Below the pieces are notes generated by a model. The model had not been told where the DNA came from and did no database searches. It saw nothing but the letters and a program-made list of their open reading frames with translations. The position numbers were made by a program, and so were the translations under genes. Shown piece by piece: positions 36,009 through 46,839 of a stretch of DNA of 64,000 nt. The DNA lies in NCBI RefSeq assembly GCF_013410405.1, contig NZ_JACCFK010000002.1, forward strand, positions 124,001 to 188,000, written 5' to 3'. The stretch comes from Amycolatopsis endophytica. Its GTDB lineage: Bacteria; Actinomycetota; Actinomycetes; Mycobacteriales; Pseudonocardiaceae. Each line of letters opens with the position of its first letter. The first letter of the stretch is position 1.

Positions 36009-36256
36009 TGCCGGAGGCCGGGGCGATCGATCCGCCCCGCCGCCCGGCAACGCAAGCCGACCGACTACCGGCCGCCCAAGCAACCAGCGGTCACCCCGCC
36101 GCGCGACAGCGCGGCTTCAAAGATCAAGGGATAGTCCTCGCCGGACAGGCAGACTCCGGGATGACCAGGGCTCCCGCAGTCCGTCTCACCTCGGGTGCAT
36201 GGTTCGCTGGGTGCAGAGCACGGCGCTGGCGCGCCGCCGACCGAGTTCCTCGGGCG
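36009..36256. other. Gene-free spacer between convergent genes
   Basis: This 248-bp stretch contains no supported open frame, tRNA or strong hairpin. It is slightly less regular in codon-position GC than its surroundings, as expected for non-coding or decayed sequence. Confidence 0.5.
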
Positions 36257-36478
36257 TCAGACCAGGACTTCGGGCAGGCCGGTGAGCGGCTGGCGCTTGC
36301 GGCGCAGCCACACCCGCCGCGTGCCGTCGGAGTAGAGCCGGACCGTCGACAGCTCCCACCCGCCGTACTCGGCGTTGATGGACAGCTGCGTGGCCGCGGC
36401 CCGCCGGGAAACGCCGGGTGGCAGCTGCAACCGGCGGTACTCCCAGTCCTCGTCGACCACCGCCTCCGGATGGTTCAT
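36257..36478 (-). CDS. DUF5703 family small protein
   Basis: This 73-residue protein has the pattern DWEYRRLQLPPGVSRRAAAT ... AEYGGWELSTVRLYSDGTRRVWLRRK, which I recognise as DUF5703, a short actinobacterial family (Rv2137c-like position). Function is unknown. Its ATG overlaps the stop of the upstream lipoprotein gene (ATGA), so the two are coupled. Confidence 0.8.
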   Translation of the reverse strand: MNHPEAVVDEDWEYRRLQLPPGVSRRAAATQLSINAEYGGWELSTVRLYSDGTRRVWLRRKRQPLTGLPEVLV

Positions 36479-37503
36479 GGCTGGATCACCTGGACCCCTT
36501 CTCCCGCCGCGGAGCCGACGAACACGCGCCCGCTCCGCTCCTCGACGGTAACCGAGTTCGGTTGCCGGACCGTCGGGAAACGGTACTTCTCGACCGGTTC
36601 GCCGCCGCGCACGTCGAACCCGACGACCTCGTTGCGCTCGGTGAGCGTCACCCACGCCAGCGCGCGCCGCGGGTCGTAGGCGAGGCCGTACGCCCCGCCG
36701 GGCACCGGGTACCGCTGCCGCAGCAACAGCGGACCGGTGGAAAACGCCAGAAGGGCACCCGCGCGTGTGTCGACGACGAGGACCCGGCCGAAGGAGTCGG
36801 CGACCGCGTTGGTCGCGCCGTCCCCGGCACGCAGACCCTCCGCCATCGTGCCGCCGTCCACGTCCACCGAGAACAACGCCGTGCGCAGCTCGTCCAGCAC
36901 GACGGCGCTGCCGCCCGCCTCCAGCACGTCGTCGGCGCTGTAGAGCTGCCCCTGGATGGTCTTGGTGAACTGCCCGCCGGTGAACACGTCCACGGCCTTG
37001 CGGTCCCGCACCGCCACCAGCGTCCGCTCACCCTCGACGACCGCGCCCGCGGGCTGCCCGTCGACGGTGAGCGTGCTGACCTCGCCACCCGGCAACGTGA
37101 TCCGCGCGACCTGCCCCGCCGTCGGCACCGTGGCCAGCAGCACCCCGCCGGACACCCGCAGCTGCGCGGCCCGCCCGGCCAGCGGCACCCGCACGGGCGC
37201 GGCCGCCAGGTCGTCGGCAGGGTAGAGCAGCACGGCGTCCGGTACGGCGACGGCGAGCGTCCCGGTAGCCGGATCGGCGGCGACGGCGGTGACCTCGCCC
37301 TGCGTGCCGACCACGGTGCCCGCCGGAGCGGCGGAGGGCCGCGGCGACACCGGCGCGGTCGCGGCGACCGGATCGGCGACCACCTGCAGCGTGTCGGTCG
37401 ACTCGCCCGAACCGGACGAACACCCGCCGAGCACCAGCGCGCAGGCCAGCACCGCACCGGTGCCCACTGTGGCGGACCTGCGCACTAGACCTCCGGATCG
37501 CAT
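36475..37503 (-). CDS. Beta-propeller lipoprotein, LppL-like
   Basis: This 342-residue protein begins with a lipoprotein signal ending in the lipobox VLGGC. The mature part is built of repeated strand motifs such as TLAVAVPDAVLLYP, ALAWVTLTERNEVVGFDV and GRVFVGSAAGEGVQV, typical of a YncE/NHL-like beta-propeller. It is probably anchored on the outer face of the membrane. Its position next to DUF5703 and uppP matches M. tuberculosis lppL. A GGAGG lies about 11 nt before the ATG. Confidence 0.85.
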   Translation of the reverse strand: MRSGGLVRRSATVGTGAVLACALVLGGCSSGSGESTDTLQVVADPVAATAPVSPRPSAAPAGTVVGTQGEVTAVAADPATGTLAVAVPDAVLLYPADDLAAAPVRVPLAGRAAQLRVSGGVLLATVPTAGQVARITLPGGEVSTLTVDGQPAGAVVEGERTLVAVRDRKAVDVFTGGQFTKTIQGQLYSADDVLEAGGSAVVLDELRTALFSVDVDGGTMAEGLRAGDGATNAVADSFGRVLVVDTRAGALLAFSTGPLLLRQRYPVPGGAYGLAYDPRRALAWVTLTERNEVVGFDVRGGEPVEKYRFPTVRQPNSVTVEERSGRVFVGSAAGEGVQVIQP

Positions 37504-37565
37504 GCCTACGTTGCCTCCAGCATCCCCTGAAAACCCCGCCGCGTCACGTGGCATCCACCTCACCG

Positions 37566-38528
37566 TCACTTCGTGCCCCGCTCGGGGTAACCGAACTCGA
37601 TACCGCTGACATCGGCCAGCGCCGAGGAGATCGCGATCGGCAGCGAGATCTCCTCCGCCGCCAGCGAACCGGTCAGCTGACCGGTGTCGCGCGCCCCCAC
37701 CACCGGCGCGACCACACCCGGCCGGTCCCGCACCCACGCCAGCGCCACCACCAACGGAGACACGCCCAGGCCGTCGGCCGCGGTGGCCACCGCCTCGACG
37801 ATCCGCGCCGCCCGCTCCGTGCGGTGCTGCTCGACGTACCCGGCGTACTCCGCCGACGCGCCCCGCGAATCAGCGGGCGTGCCGTGGCGGTACTTGCCGG
37901 TCAGGACACCGCGGCCGAGCGGCGCCCACGGCAGCACGCCCAGTCCGTGGTAGCGGGCGGCCGGGACCAGCTCCCGCTCCACCCCGCGCTCCACCAGCGA
38001 GTACTCGGCCTGCGTGGCGACGAGGGTGTTCGGCGCGCTCGCCGCCGCCGACGCCAGCTGCCAGCCGGCGTAGTTGCAGACCCCGGTGTAGCGGACCTTG
38101 CCCGAGGTCACCGCGTGCTCCAGCGCCGAGAGCGTCTCCTCCAGCGGCACCGTCTCGTCCCACGCGTGCAGCTGCCACAGGTCCAGGTGGTCGACCCCGA
38201 GCCGGCGCAGCGACCCCTCCAGCGCGGACAGCAGCGCACCGCGGGAGGCGCCGCCGCCGAACGGGCCGTCCGTGCGGCGCGCCACGGCCTTGGTGGCGAC
38301 CACGATCTCGTCGCGCGGCACCAGGTCACCCAGCAGACCGCCGACGATGCGCTCGGCCTCACCATCCGCGTAGATGTCGGCGGTGTCGACCAGCGTCCCG
38401 CCCGCCTCGACGAACGCGACGAGCTGGCTGGCGGCCTCGTCGGCATCGGTCTCGGTGCCCCAGGACATCGTGCCGAGCGCCATCCGGGAGACCCGCAACC
38501 CCGACCTGCCGAGCTGTCGCTTCTGCAT
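37566..38528 (-). CDS. Aldo/keto reductase
   Basis: This 320-residue (beta/alpha)8 oxidoreductase opens with QKRQLGRSGLRVSRMALGTM. Asp and Tyr of the tetrad are in VDTADIYADGEAE, the Lys in VATKAVARR and the His in LWQLHAWD. It uses NADPH to reduce aldehydes or ketones; the substrate is unknown. The upstream region up to uppP is filled by a 4 x 53-bp tandem repeat that starts only 9 bp from the ATG, so the promoter must be within or beyond the repeats. Confidence 0.92.
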   Translation of the reverse strand: MQKRQLGRSGLRVSRMALGTMSWGTETDADEAASQLVAFVEAGGTLVDTADIYADGEAERIVGGLLGDLVPRDEIVVATKAVARRTDGPFGGGASRGALLSALEGSLRRLGVDHLDLWQLHAWDETVPLEETLSALEHAVTSGKVRYTGVCNYAGWQLASAAASAPNTLVATQAEYSLVERGVERELVPAARYHGLGVLPWAPLGRGVLTGKYRHGTPADSRGASAEYAGYVEQHRTERAARIVEAVATAADGLGVSPLVVALAWVRDRPGVVAPVVGARDTGQLTGSLAAEEISLPIAISSALADVSGIEFGYPERGTK

Positions 38529-38536
38529 GCACGAAG

Positions 38537-38749
38537 AGTAACTGCGGCGGGGAGCGCCACCGTTGAGGGTGGTGGTGGGCGACGGCGGGAGTAGCTGCGG
38601 CGCGCAGCGCCACCGTTGAGGGTGGTGGTGGGCGACGGCGGGAGTAGCTGCGGCGCGCAGCGCCACCGTTGAGGGTGGTGGTGGGCGACGGCGGGAGTAG
38701 CTGCGGCGCGCAGCGCCACCGTTGAGGGTGGTGGTGGGCGACGGGCGGG
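38537..38749. repeat. Tandem repeat, four copies of a 53-bp unit
   Basis: Units start at 38537, 38590, 38643 and 38696. Units 2 and 3 are identical; unit 1 differs at a few bases and unit 4 has a 1-bp insertion near its end. Each contains GCGCCACCGTTGAGGGTGGT, so single units can form hairpins. 53 is not a multiple of 3, and no gene covers the array. It lies between the divergent aldo/keto reductase and uppP genes. Confidence 0.92.
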
Positions 38750-38824
38750 GGTAGCGAAAGTTGTGTCAAGGGCTTGACGAAGGCGGCTCATCGAGTGATG
38801 TGGACCGCCGATAGCCTTCCCGCC

Positions 38825-38860
38825 GTGCGAACGCGACTGACTTCCTCGAAGGCCCGGTAG
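38825..38860 (+). CDS. Possible 11-codon leader ORF before uppP
   Basis: GTG at 38825 follows a TAGCCT -10-like box after 7 nt, the leaderless layout seen at many genes here. It reads MRTRLTSSKAR and stops at 38858-38860, three bases before the uppP ATG. It could be a translated leader peptide that couples to or regulates uppP. The evidence is positional only. Confidence 0.35.
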   Translation: MRTRLTSSKAR

Positions 38861-38863
38861 AGC

Positions 38864-39700
38864 ATGGGCTGGTTCGAATCACTCGTCCTCGGCCTGGTCC
38901 AGGGCCTGACCGAGTTCCTGCCGATCTCCTCCAGCGCCCACCTGCGCATCACCGCCGCGCTCGCCGGCTGGGACGATCCGGGCGCGGCGTTCACCGCCGT
39001 CACCCAGATCGGCACCGAGCTGGCGGTGATCCTGTACTTCTCGAAGAAGATCGGCCGCATCCTGGCCGCCTGGTGGCGTTCGATCTTCGACCGGGAAGCC
39101 CGCCACGATCCGGACGCGCGGCTGGGCTGGCTGATCATCGTCGGGTCGCTGCCGATCGTGGTGCTGGGACTGCTGTTCCAGGACGCCATCGACCACGCCT
39201 TCCGTGACCTGCGGCTGACCGCCACGATGCTGATCGGGTTCGGCATCCTGCTGCTCATCGCCGACCGCGTCGGCCGCCAGTACCGCACGCTGGACCACCT
39301 CACCGTCCCGCACGGCCTGGGCTACGGCTTCGCTCAGGCGCTCGCGCTCATCCCGGGTGTGTCCCGCTCCGGCGGCACCGTCACCGCGGGCCTGCTGCTC
39401 GGCTACACCCGCGCCGAGGCCACCGAGTACGCGTTCCTGCTGGCCCTGCCCGCGGTGTTCGGTTCCGGCCTGTACAAGCTCACCGACATCGGCGGCGCGG
39501 ACAGCCCGGAGTGGGGGCCGACGATCCTGGCCACCCTGGTCGCCTTCGGCGTCGGCTACGCCGTGATCGCGTGGCTGATGAACTTCATCAAGACCAAGAG
39601 CTACGTGCCGTTCGTGATCTACCGGATCGTGCTCGGCGCGCTGCTCATCGTGCTGGTCACCACCGGTGTCCTTGATCCGAACGCCGGTCCCGCCATGTAG
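38864..39700 (+). CDS. uppP: Undecaprenyl-diphosphatase
   Basis: UppP (BacA) dephosphorylates undecaprenyl pyrophosphate to recycle the lipid carrier of cell-wall synthesis; it also confers bacitracin resistance. This 278-residue polytopic protein has both active-site motifs: [14 protein letters not shown] near the N-terminus and [20 protein letters not shown], including the catalytic Glu, Ser and Arg. About eight membrane segments are visible. The following phosphatase gene begins 9 bp after the stop, with its -10 box overlapping the uppP stop codon. Confidence 0.97.
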   Translation: MGWFESLVLGLVQGLTEFLPISSSAHLRITAALAGWDDPGAAFTAVTQIGTELAVILYFSKKIGRILAAWWRSIFDREARHDPDARLGWLIIVGSLPIVVLGLLFQDAIDHAFRDLRLTATMLIGFGILLLIADRVGRQYRTLDHLTVPHGLGYGFAQALALIPGVSRSGGTVTAGLLLGYTRAEATEYAFLLALPAVFGSGLYKLTDIGGADSPEWGPTILATLVAFGVGYAVIAWLMNFIKTKSYVPFVIYRIVLGALLIVLVTTGVLDPNAGPAM

Positions 39701-39709
39701 GTTGGCGGC

Positions 39710-40426
39710 GTGGCTACCGTGATCCTGCTCCGGCACGGCCGCTCGACCGCGAACGGTTCGGGCGTGCTGGCCGGACGGACCCCCAAGGTCGGTCTCGACG
39801 ACACCGGCCGCGCACAGGCCAAGGCGCTGGTCGACCGGCTGGCCGGGGTGCCGCTGGCCGAGGTCGTGGTCTCGCCGCTGCTGCGGTGCAAGAACACGGT
39901 GGCCCCGCTCGTCGCCGAGCGGGGCCTGACCCGCACCGTCGAACCCCGCCTGTCCGAAGTGGACTATGGCGAGTGGACGGGCCGCGAGTTGAAGAGCCTG
40001 GTCAAGGAACCGCTGTGGCGGGTCGTGCAGGCCCACCCGTCGGCCGCGGTGTTCCCCGGTGGCGAGGGGCTGGCCGGCATGCAGGCCCGCGCGGTGACCG
40101 CCGTGCGCGAGCACGACGCCCGCATCACCGCCGAGCACGGCGACCACGCCGTCTGGTTGCTGTGCAGCCACGGCGACGTGCTCAAGTCCATTCTCGCCGA
40201 TGCGCTGGGCCAGCACCTGGACTCGTTCCAGCGGATCGTGGTCGACCCGGCGTCGGTGTCGGTCGTCCGCTACACCGAGGTGCGCCCGTTCGTGGTGCGG
40301 GTCAACGACCACAGCTCCGACCTGACCGGGGTGGTGCCGCCCGCGCCGAAGCGCGGTAGGAAGAAGAAGACGTCCTCCGACGCCGAGATCGGGGGGTCGA
40401 CAGGACAGAAGGGCCGCGCTGGATGA
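39710..40426 (+). CDS. Histidine phosphatase (phosphoglycerate-mutase-like) family protein
   Basis: This 238-residue protein has the RHG catalytic motif in VILLRHGRSTAN, a partner His in LLCSHGDVLKS and the acidic residue in EVDYGEWTGREL. It belongs to the MSMEG_4193-type branch (Rv2135c-like) that follows uppP in mycobacteria. The C-terminus is a Lys/Arg-rich tail. GTG 39710 follows TAGGTT (39698-39703) after 6 nt, giving a leaderless-type promoter overlapping the uppP stop. Its stop overlaps the M3 peptidase start by 4 bp. Confidence 0.9.
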   Translation: MATVILLRHGRSTANGSGVLAGRTPKVGLDDTGRAQAKALVDRLAGVPLAEVVVSPLLRCKNTVAPLVAERGLTRTVEPRLSEVDYGEWTGRELKSLVKEPLWRVVQAHPSAAVFPGGEGLAGMQARAVTAVREHDARITAEHGDHAVWLLCSHGDVLKSILADALGQHLDSFQRIVVDPASVSVVRYTEVRPFVVRVNDHSSDLTGVVPPAPKRGRKKKTSSDAEIGGSTGQKGRAG

Positions 40427-42471
40427 CACCGGACAACCCGTTCTCGCAGGCGAGCGACCTGCCCCACGGTCTGCCGCCGTTCGACCGGATCGCCGACGAG
40501 CACTTCGCGCCGGCGTTCGAGGCCGGTCTGGCCGAGCACGCGGCCGAGATCGAGGGCATCGCGTCCAGCCCGGAGCAGGCGACCTTCGACAACACCATCG
40601 TGGCGATGGACACCGCCGGCCGCCTGCTGCAGCGGGTGTCGTCGGTGTTTTTCAACCTGACCTCCTCCGACACCAACCCGGTGCGGCAGGAGCTGCAGGC
40701 CGAGATCGCGCCGAAGCTGGCCGCGCACTCCGACGCCATCCACCTGAACCCGGCCCTGTTCGCCCGCGTCCGCGACCTCTACGAGCGCCGCGACCAGCTC
40801 GGGCTGGACGAGGAGTCGGCATGGCTGCTGGAACGCACCTACACCGACTTCCAGCGCGCCGGGGCCGGTCTCGACGCCGCCCAGCAGGACAAGCTGCGCG
40901 CGCTCAACGAGGAACTGTCCACGCTGAGCACCCGGTTCCAGGAGAACCTGCTGCGCGACACCAACGATCTCGCGGTGCTCGTCGGCGACGCGAACGAGCT
41001 GACCGGGCTGTCCGGCGGGACCATCGCCGCCGCGCGCGAGGCAGCCGCCGCGCGCGGCGCGGAGGGCCAGTACCTGCTCACCCTGAACCTGCCCACCTCA
41101 CAGCCGCTGCTGTCCTCGCTGGACAACCGTGAGCTGCGGGAGCGGCTGTTCACCGCGTCGATCTCGCGTGGCAACCGGGGCAACGACAACGACAACACCG
41201 CCGTGCTCGCGCGCACCGTCCAGCTGCGCGCCGAGCGGGCCGCGCTGCTGGGCCACCCCAACCACGCGGCGTACGTGATCTCCGACGAGACCGCCCGCAC
41301 CGCCGAGGCCGCGGTCGGCCTGCTGGAGCGGCTGGCGCCGGTGGCGGTCGCCAACGCGCGCCACGACGCCGAAGAGCTGCAGGCCTACCTGGAGCAGGAC
41401 CACCCGGGTGCCCGGCTGGAGCCGTGGGACTGGGCCTTCTACGCCGAGCGCGTCCGCAAGGCCAAGTTCGACCTCGACGACGCCACCCTGCGGCCCTACT
41501 TCGAACTGGACCGCGTGGTGCGCGACGGTGTCCTGTTCGCCGCGAGCCAGTTGTACGGGCTGAGCTTCACCGAACGGCACGACCTGCCCGTCTACCACCC
41601 CGACGTGCGGGTGTTCGAGGTCTTCGACGCCGACGGCACCGCGCTGGGCCTGTTCCTGGGCGACTACTACACCCGCGACTCCAAGCGCGGCGGCGCGTGG
41701 ATGAACACCTTCGCCGACCAGTCCGGGCTGCTGGGCGAGACCCCGGTGGTCGTCAACAACCTCAACATCGCCAAGCCGCCGGCCGGAGAGCCGACGCTGT
41801 GCACCTTCGACGAGGTGGCCACGCTGTTCCACGAGTTCGGGCACGCGCTGCACGCGCTGGTCTCCGACGTGAAGTACCCGAAGTTCTCCGGCACCCAGGT
41901 GCCGCGCGACTTCGTGGAGTACCCGTCGCAGGTCAACGAGATGTGGATGCTGTGGCCGGAGGTGCTGGCCAACTACGCCAAGCACCACGAGACCGGTGAG
42001 CCGCTGCCGCGGCGCCTGGTGGAGAAGCTGGAGGAGTCCGCCCAGTACGGCCAGCCCTTCGCCACCACCGAGTACCTGGCGGCGTCGCTGCTGGACCAGG
42101 CATGGCACGGGCTGGGCACCGAGGACTCGATCGGCGATGTCGCCACATTCGAGGCCGCGGCGCTGGAGAAGGCCGGGGTCGCGGTTCCGTCGATCCCGCC
42201 GCGCTACCGCAGTACCTACTTCGCGCACGTGTTCAGCGGCGGCTACTCGGCCGGGTACTACTCCTACATCTGGAGCGAAGTGCTCGACGCCGACACCGTC
42301 GAGTGGTTCAAGGAGAACGGCGGGCTCAAGCGCGAGAACGGCGACCACTTCCGGCGCACCCTGCTCTCCCGCGGCGGCAGCGGCGACCCGATGGCGTTCT
42401 TCCGCACCTTCCGCGGCCGCGACCCCGAGATCGCGCCACTGCTGGCGCGGCGCGGTCTCACCGGCGCCTGA
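40423..42471 (+). CDS. M3 family oligopeptidase (Dcp-like)
   Basis: This 682-residue cytoplasmic zinc peptidase has the M3 signature LFHEFGHALHAL (His470, Glu471, His474), with the third ligand Glu about 25 residues later. The whole length matches peptidyl-dipeptidase Dcp/oligopeptidase A, which trims short peptides. The ATG overlaps the preceding stop (ATGA) and its own stop overlaps the next ATG (TGATG), so three genes are translationally coupled. Confidence 0.95.
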   Translation: MTPDNPFSQASDLPHGLPPFDRIADEHFAPAFEAGLAEHAAEIEGIASSPEQATFDNTIVAMDTAGRLLQRVSSVFFNLTSSDTNPVRQELQAEIAPKLAAHSDAIHLNPALFARVRDLYERRDQLGLDEESAWLLERTYTDFQRAGAGLDAAQQDKLRALNEELSTLSTRFQENLLRDTNDLAVLVGDANELTGLSGGTIAAAREAAAARGAEGQYLLTLNLPTSQPLLSSLDNRELRERLFTASISRGNRGNDNDNTAVLARTVQLRAERAALLGHPNHAAYVISDETARTAEAAVGLLERLAPVAVANARHDAEELQAYLEQDHPGARLEPWDWAFYAERVRKAKFDLDDATLRPYFELDRVVRDGVLFAASQLYGLSFTERHDLPVYHPDVRVFEVFDADGTALGLFLGDYYTRDSKRGGAWMNTFADQSGLLGETPVVVNNLNIAKPPAGEPTLCTFDEVATLFHEFGHALHALVSDVKYPKFSGTQVPRDFVEYPSQVNEMWMLWPEVLANYAKHHETGEPLPRRLVEKLEESAQYGQPFATTEYLAASLLDQAWHGLGTEDSIGDVATFEAAALEKAGVAVPSIPPRYRSTYFAHVFSGGYSAGYYSYIWSEVLDADTVEWFKENGGLKRENGDHFRRTLLSRGGSGDPMAFFRTFRGRDPEIAPLLARRGLTGA

Positions 42472-43175
42472 TGGAGGTCGGCCCGGAACCGCAGTACGAC
42501 GTCTTCGCCGACGAGTTCCTCGACCACGCGCGCGACGGGTTCTACAACGCCTACCTCGACCGGCCTGCCTGCCTGGACCTCCTGGGCGACGTGGCCGGCC
42601 GCCGGGTGCTGGACGCCGCCTGCGGTCCCGGGCTGTACGCGGCGGAGCTGGCCGCCCGCGGCGCGGACGTGACCGGCCTGGACATCAGTCCGCGCATGAT
42701 CGAACTGGCCCGGGAACGCGTCCCCGGCGGCGAGTTCCGGGTCCACGACCTGGACTCGCCGCTGGACTGGCTGCCGGACGCGTCGGCGGACCTGGTGCTG
42801 TTCGCGCTCGCGCTGGAATACCTCGACGACCGGGTTTCGGCGCTGCGGGAGCTGCGGCGCGTGCTGCGGCCGGCCGGGGCGCTGGTGCTGTCGCGGCAGC
42901 ACCCGACCGGTGACTGGCTGCGCCACGGCGGCAACTACTTCCAGCCGCGCGTGGTGGAGGAGGTCTGGAGCCGCGGCTGGCACCTCCGCTTCTGGCTGAC
43001 CCCGCTGGAACAGACCTGCGACGAGCTTCGGACCGCCGGCTTCCTCATCGAGCGCCTGACCGAACCCCGCCCGGTCCCCGAAGCCGCCGCGCAGGACCCG
43101 GCCCGCTACGGACGACTGTCCACCGAACCGACGGGTTTCCTGGCGATCCGCGCGGTGCCCGATCCGCGGGGCTGA
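42471..43175 (+). CDS. Class I SAM-dependent methyltransferase
   Basis: This 234-residue protein has motif I RRVLDAACGPGLYAAELAARG, the acidic DVTGLDISPRMI loop, ADLVLFALALEYLDD and VLRPAGALVLS. It is of the Methyltransf_11/25 type, and its substrate is unknown. The start overlaps the M3 peptidase stop by one base. It converges on the YciI gene with 7 bp between stops. Confidence 0.88.
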   Translation: MEVGPEPQYDVFADEFLDHARDGFYNAYLDRPACLDLLGDVAGRRVLDAACGPGLYAAELAARGADVTGLDISPRMIELARERVPGGEFRVHDLDSPLDWLPDASADLVLFALALEYLDDRVSALRELRRVLRPAGALVLSRQHPTGDWLRHGGNYFQPRVVEEVWSRGWHLRFWLTPLEQTCDELRTAGFLIERLTEPRPVPEAAAQDPARYGRLSTEPTGFLAIRAVPDPRG

Positions 43176-43182
43176 CCGCGCC

Positions 43183-43509
43183 TCACTCCCGCAGCGGCCA
43201 CACCTCGACCACGCCCTGGGCCACCGCGCACGGCGTGCCCGCCGCCATGCGGACGGCCTCGTCCAGGGAGTCCGCCTCGAAGATCCCGAACCCGGCGATG
43301 GGCAGGTCCGCACGCAGGAACGGGCCCGGCGTCACCTGAACGTCGGCGCCGTCGTGGTTGCGGACCTGCACCGGGGCGCCCGCGATGCCCACGACCGCGC
43401 CGCGCGCCCTCAGCTCCGCGTCGTGGTCGTGGGCCGCGTCGCGGACCGCCTGGTCGGTGCGCTCGTAGCCGGAGCTGTCGCCGTAGCCGATCGTGATGAA
43501 CTTCGCCAT
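43183..43509 (-). CDS. YciI-like domain protein
   Basis: This 108-residue protein has the alpha/beta-barrel (DGPF/YCII) pattern: KFITIGYGDSSGY, an AHDHDAELRARGAVVGIAG helix-strand, PGPFLRADLPIAGFGIFEAD and VWPLRE. Such proteins often associate with sigma factors or act in catabolic pathways; the role here is unknown. The ATG lies 6 nt after TAGCTT, suggesting a leaderless message. A bulged hairpin (43525-43562) lies just upstream. Confidence 0.82.
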   Translation of the reverse strand: MAKFITIGYGDSSGYERTDQAVRDAAHDHDAELRARGAVVGIAGAPVQVRNHDGADVQVTPGPFLRADLPIAGFGIFEADSLDEAVRMAAGTPCAVAQGVVEVWPLRE

Positions 43510-43524
43510 CCGGGCAAGCTAGCC

Positions 43525-43562
43525 CCGTCAGCCGTTGTTGACGAGGTAACGGTTGCTGACGG
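43525..43562. promoter_or_regulatory. Bulged inverted repeat upstream of the YciI gene
   Basis: CCGTCAGCCGTT pairs with AACGG...CTGACGG, with a 3-nt bulge and an 11-nt loop. The loop side also carries direct GTTGNTGACG repeats. It is 16-53 bp upstream of the YciI ATG; an operator is possible. The remaining sequence to the mdh terminator shows nothing else. Confidence 0.35.
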
Positions 43563-43643
43563 CCCGGCATCATCGTTCGCGACTTTCGCCATGGTGCCGA
43601 TCATGCCCTTGTCCGGCGACGGAGTTTCGCCTCCGGACACGAC

Positions 43644-43678
43644 GGAGGGCCGGCTCCCGACAGGGGAACCGGCCCTCC
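43644..43678. terminator. Terminator of the mdh transcript
   Basis: GGAGGGCCGG pairs with CCGGCCCTCC (10 bp), with further pairing of TCCC and GGGA inside. It lies 9 bp beyond the mdh stop codon. Confidence 0.8.
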
Positions 43679-43687
43679 ACGGGAAAC

Positions 43688-46835
<3,148 letters not shown>

Positions 46836-46839
<4 letters not shown>

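Noticed and set aside
36009..36256. tRNA or cobalamin riboswitch in the 248-bp spacer
   Set aside because: No cloverleaf arms or B12-box sequence could be found, and neither flanking gene points toward it as a regulated start.
38537..38749. CRISPR array
   Set aside because: The 53-bp units are directly contiguous with no variable spacers, and no cas genes are nearby; it is a plain tandem repeat.
43528..43562. C-terminal gene remnant reading VSNRYLVNNG on the minus strand
   Set aside because: The frame is only 10 codons between stops; it is better explained by the inverted repeat at the same place.
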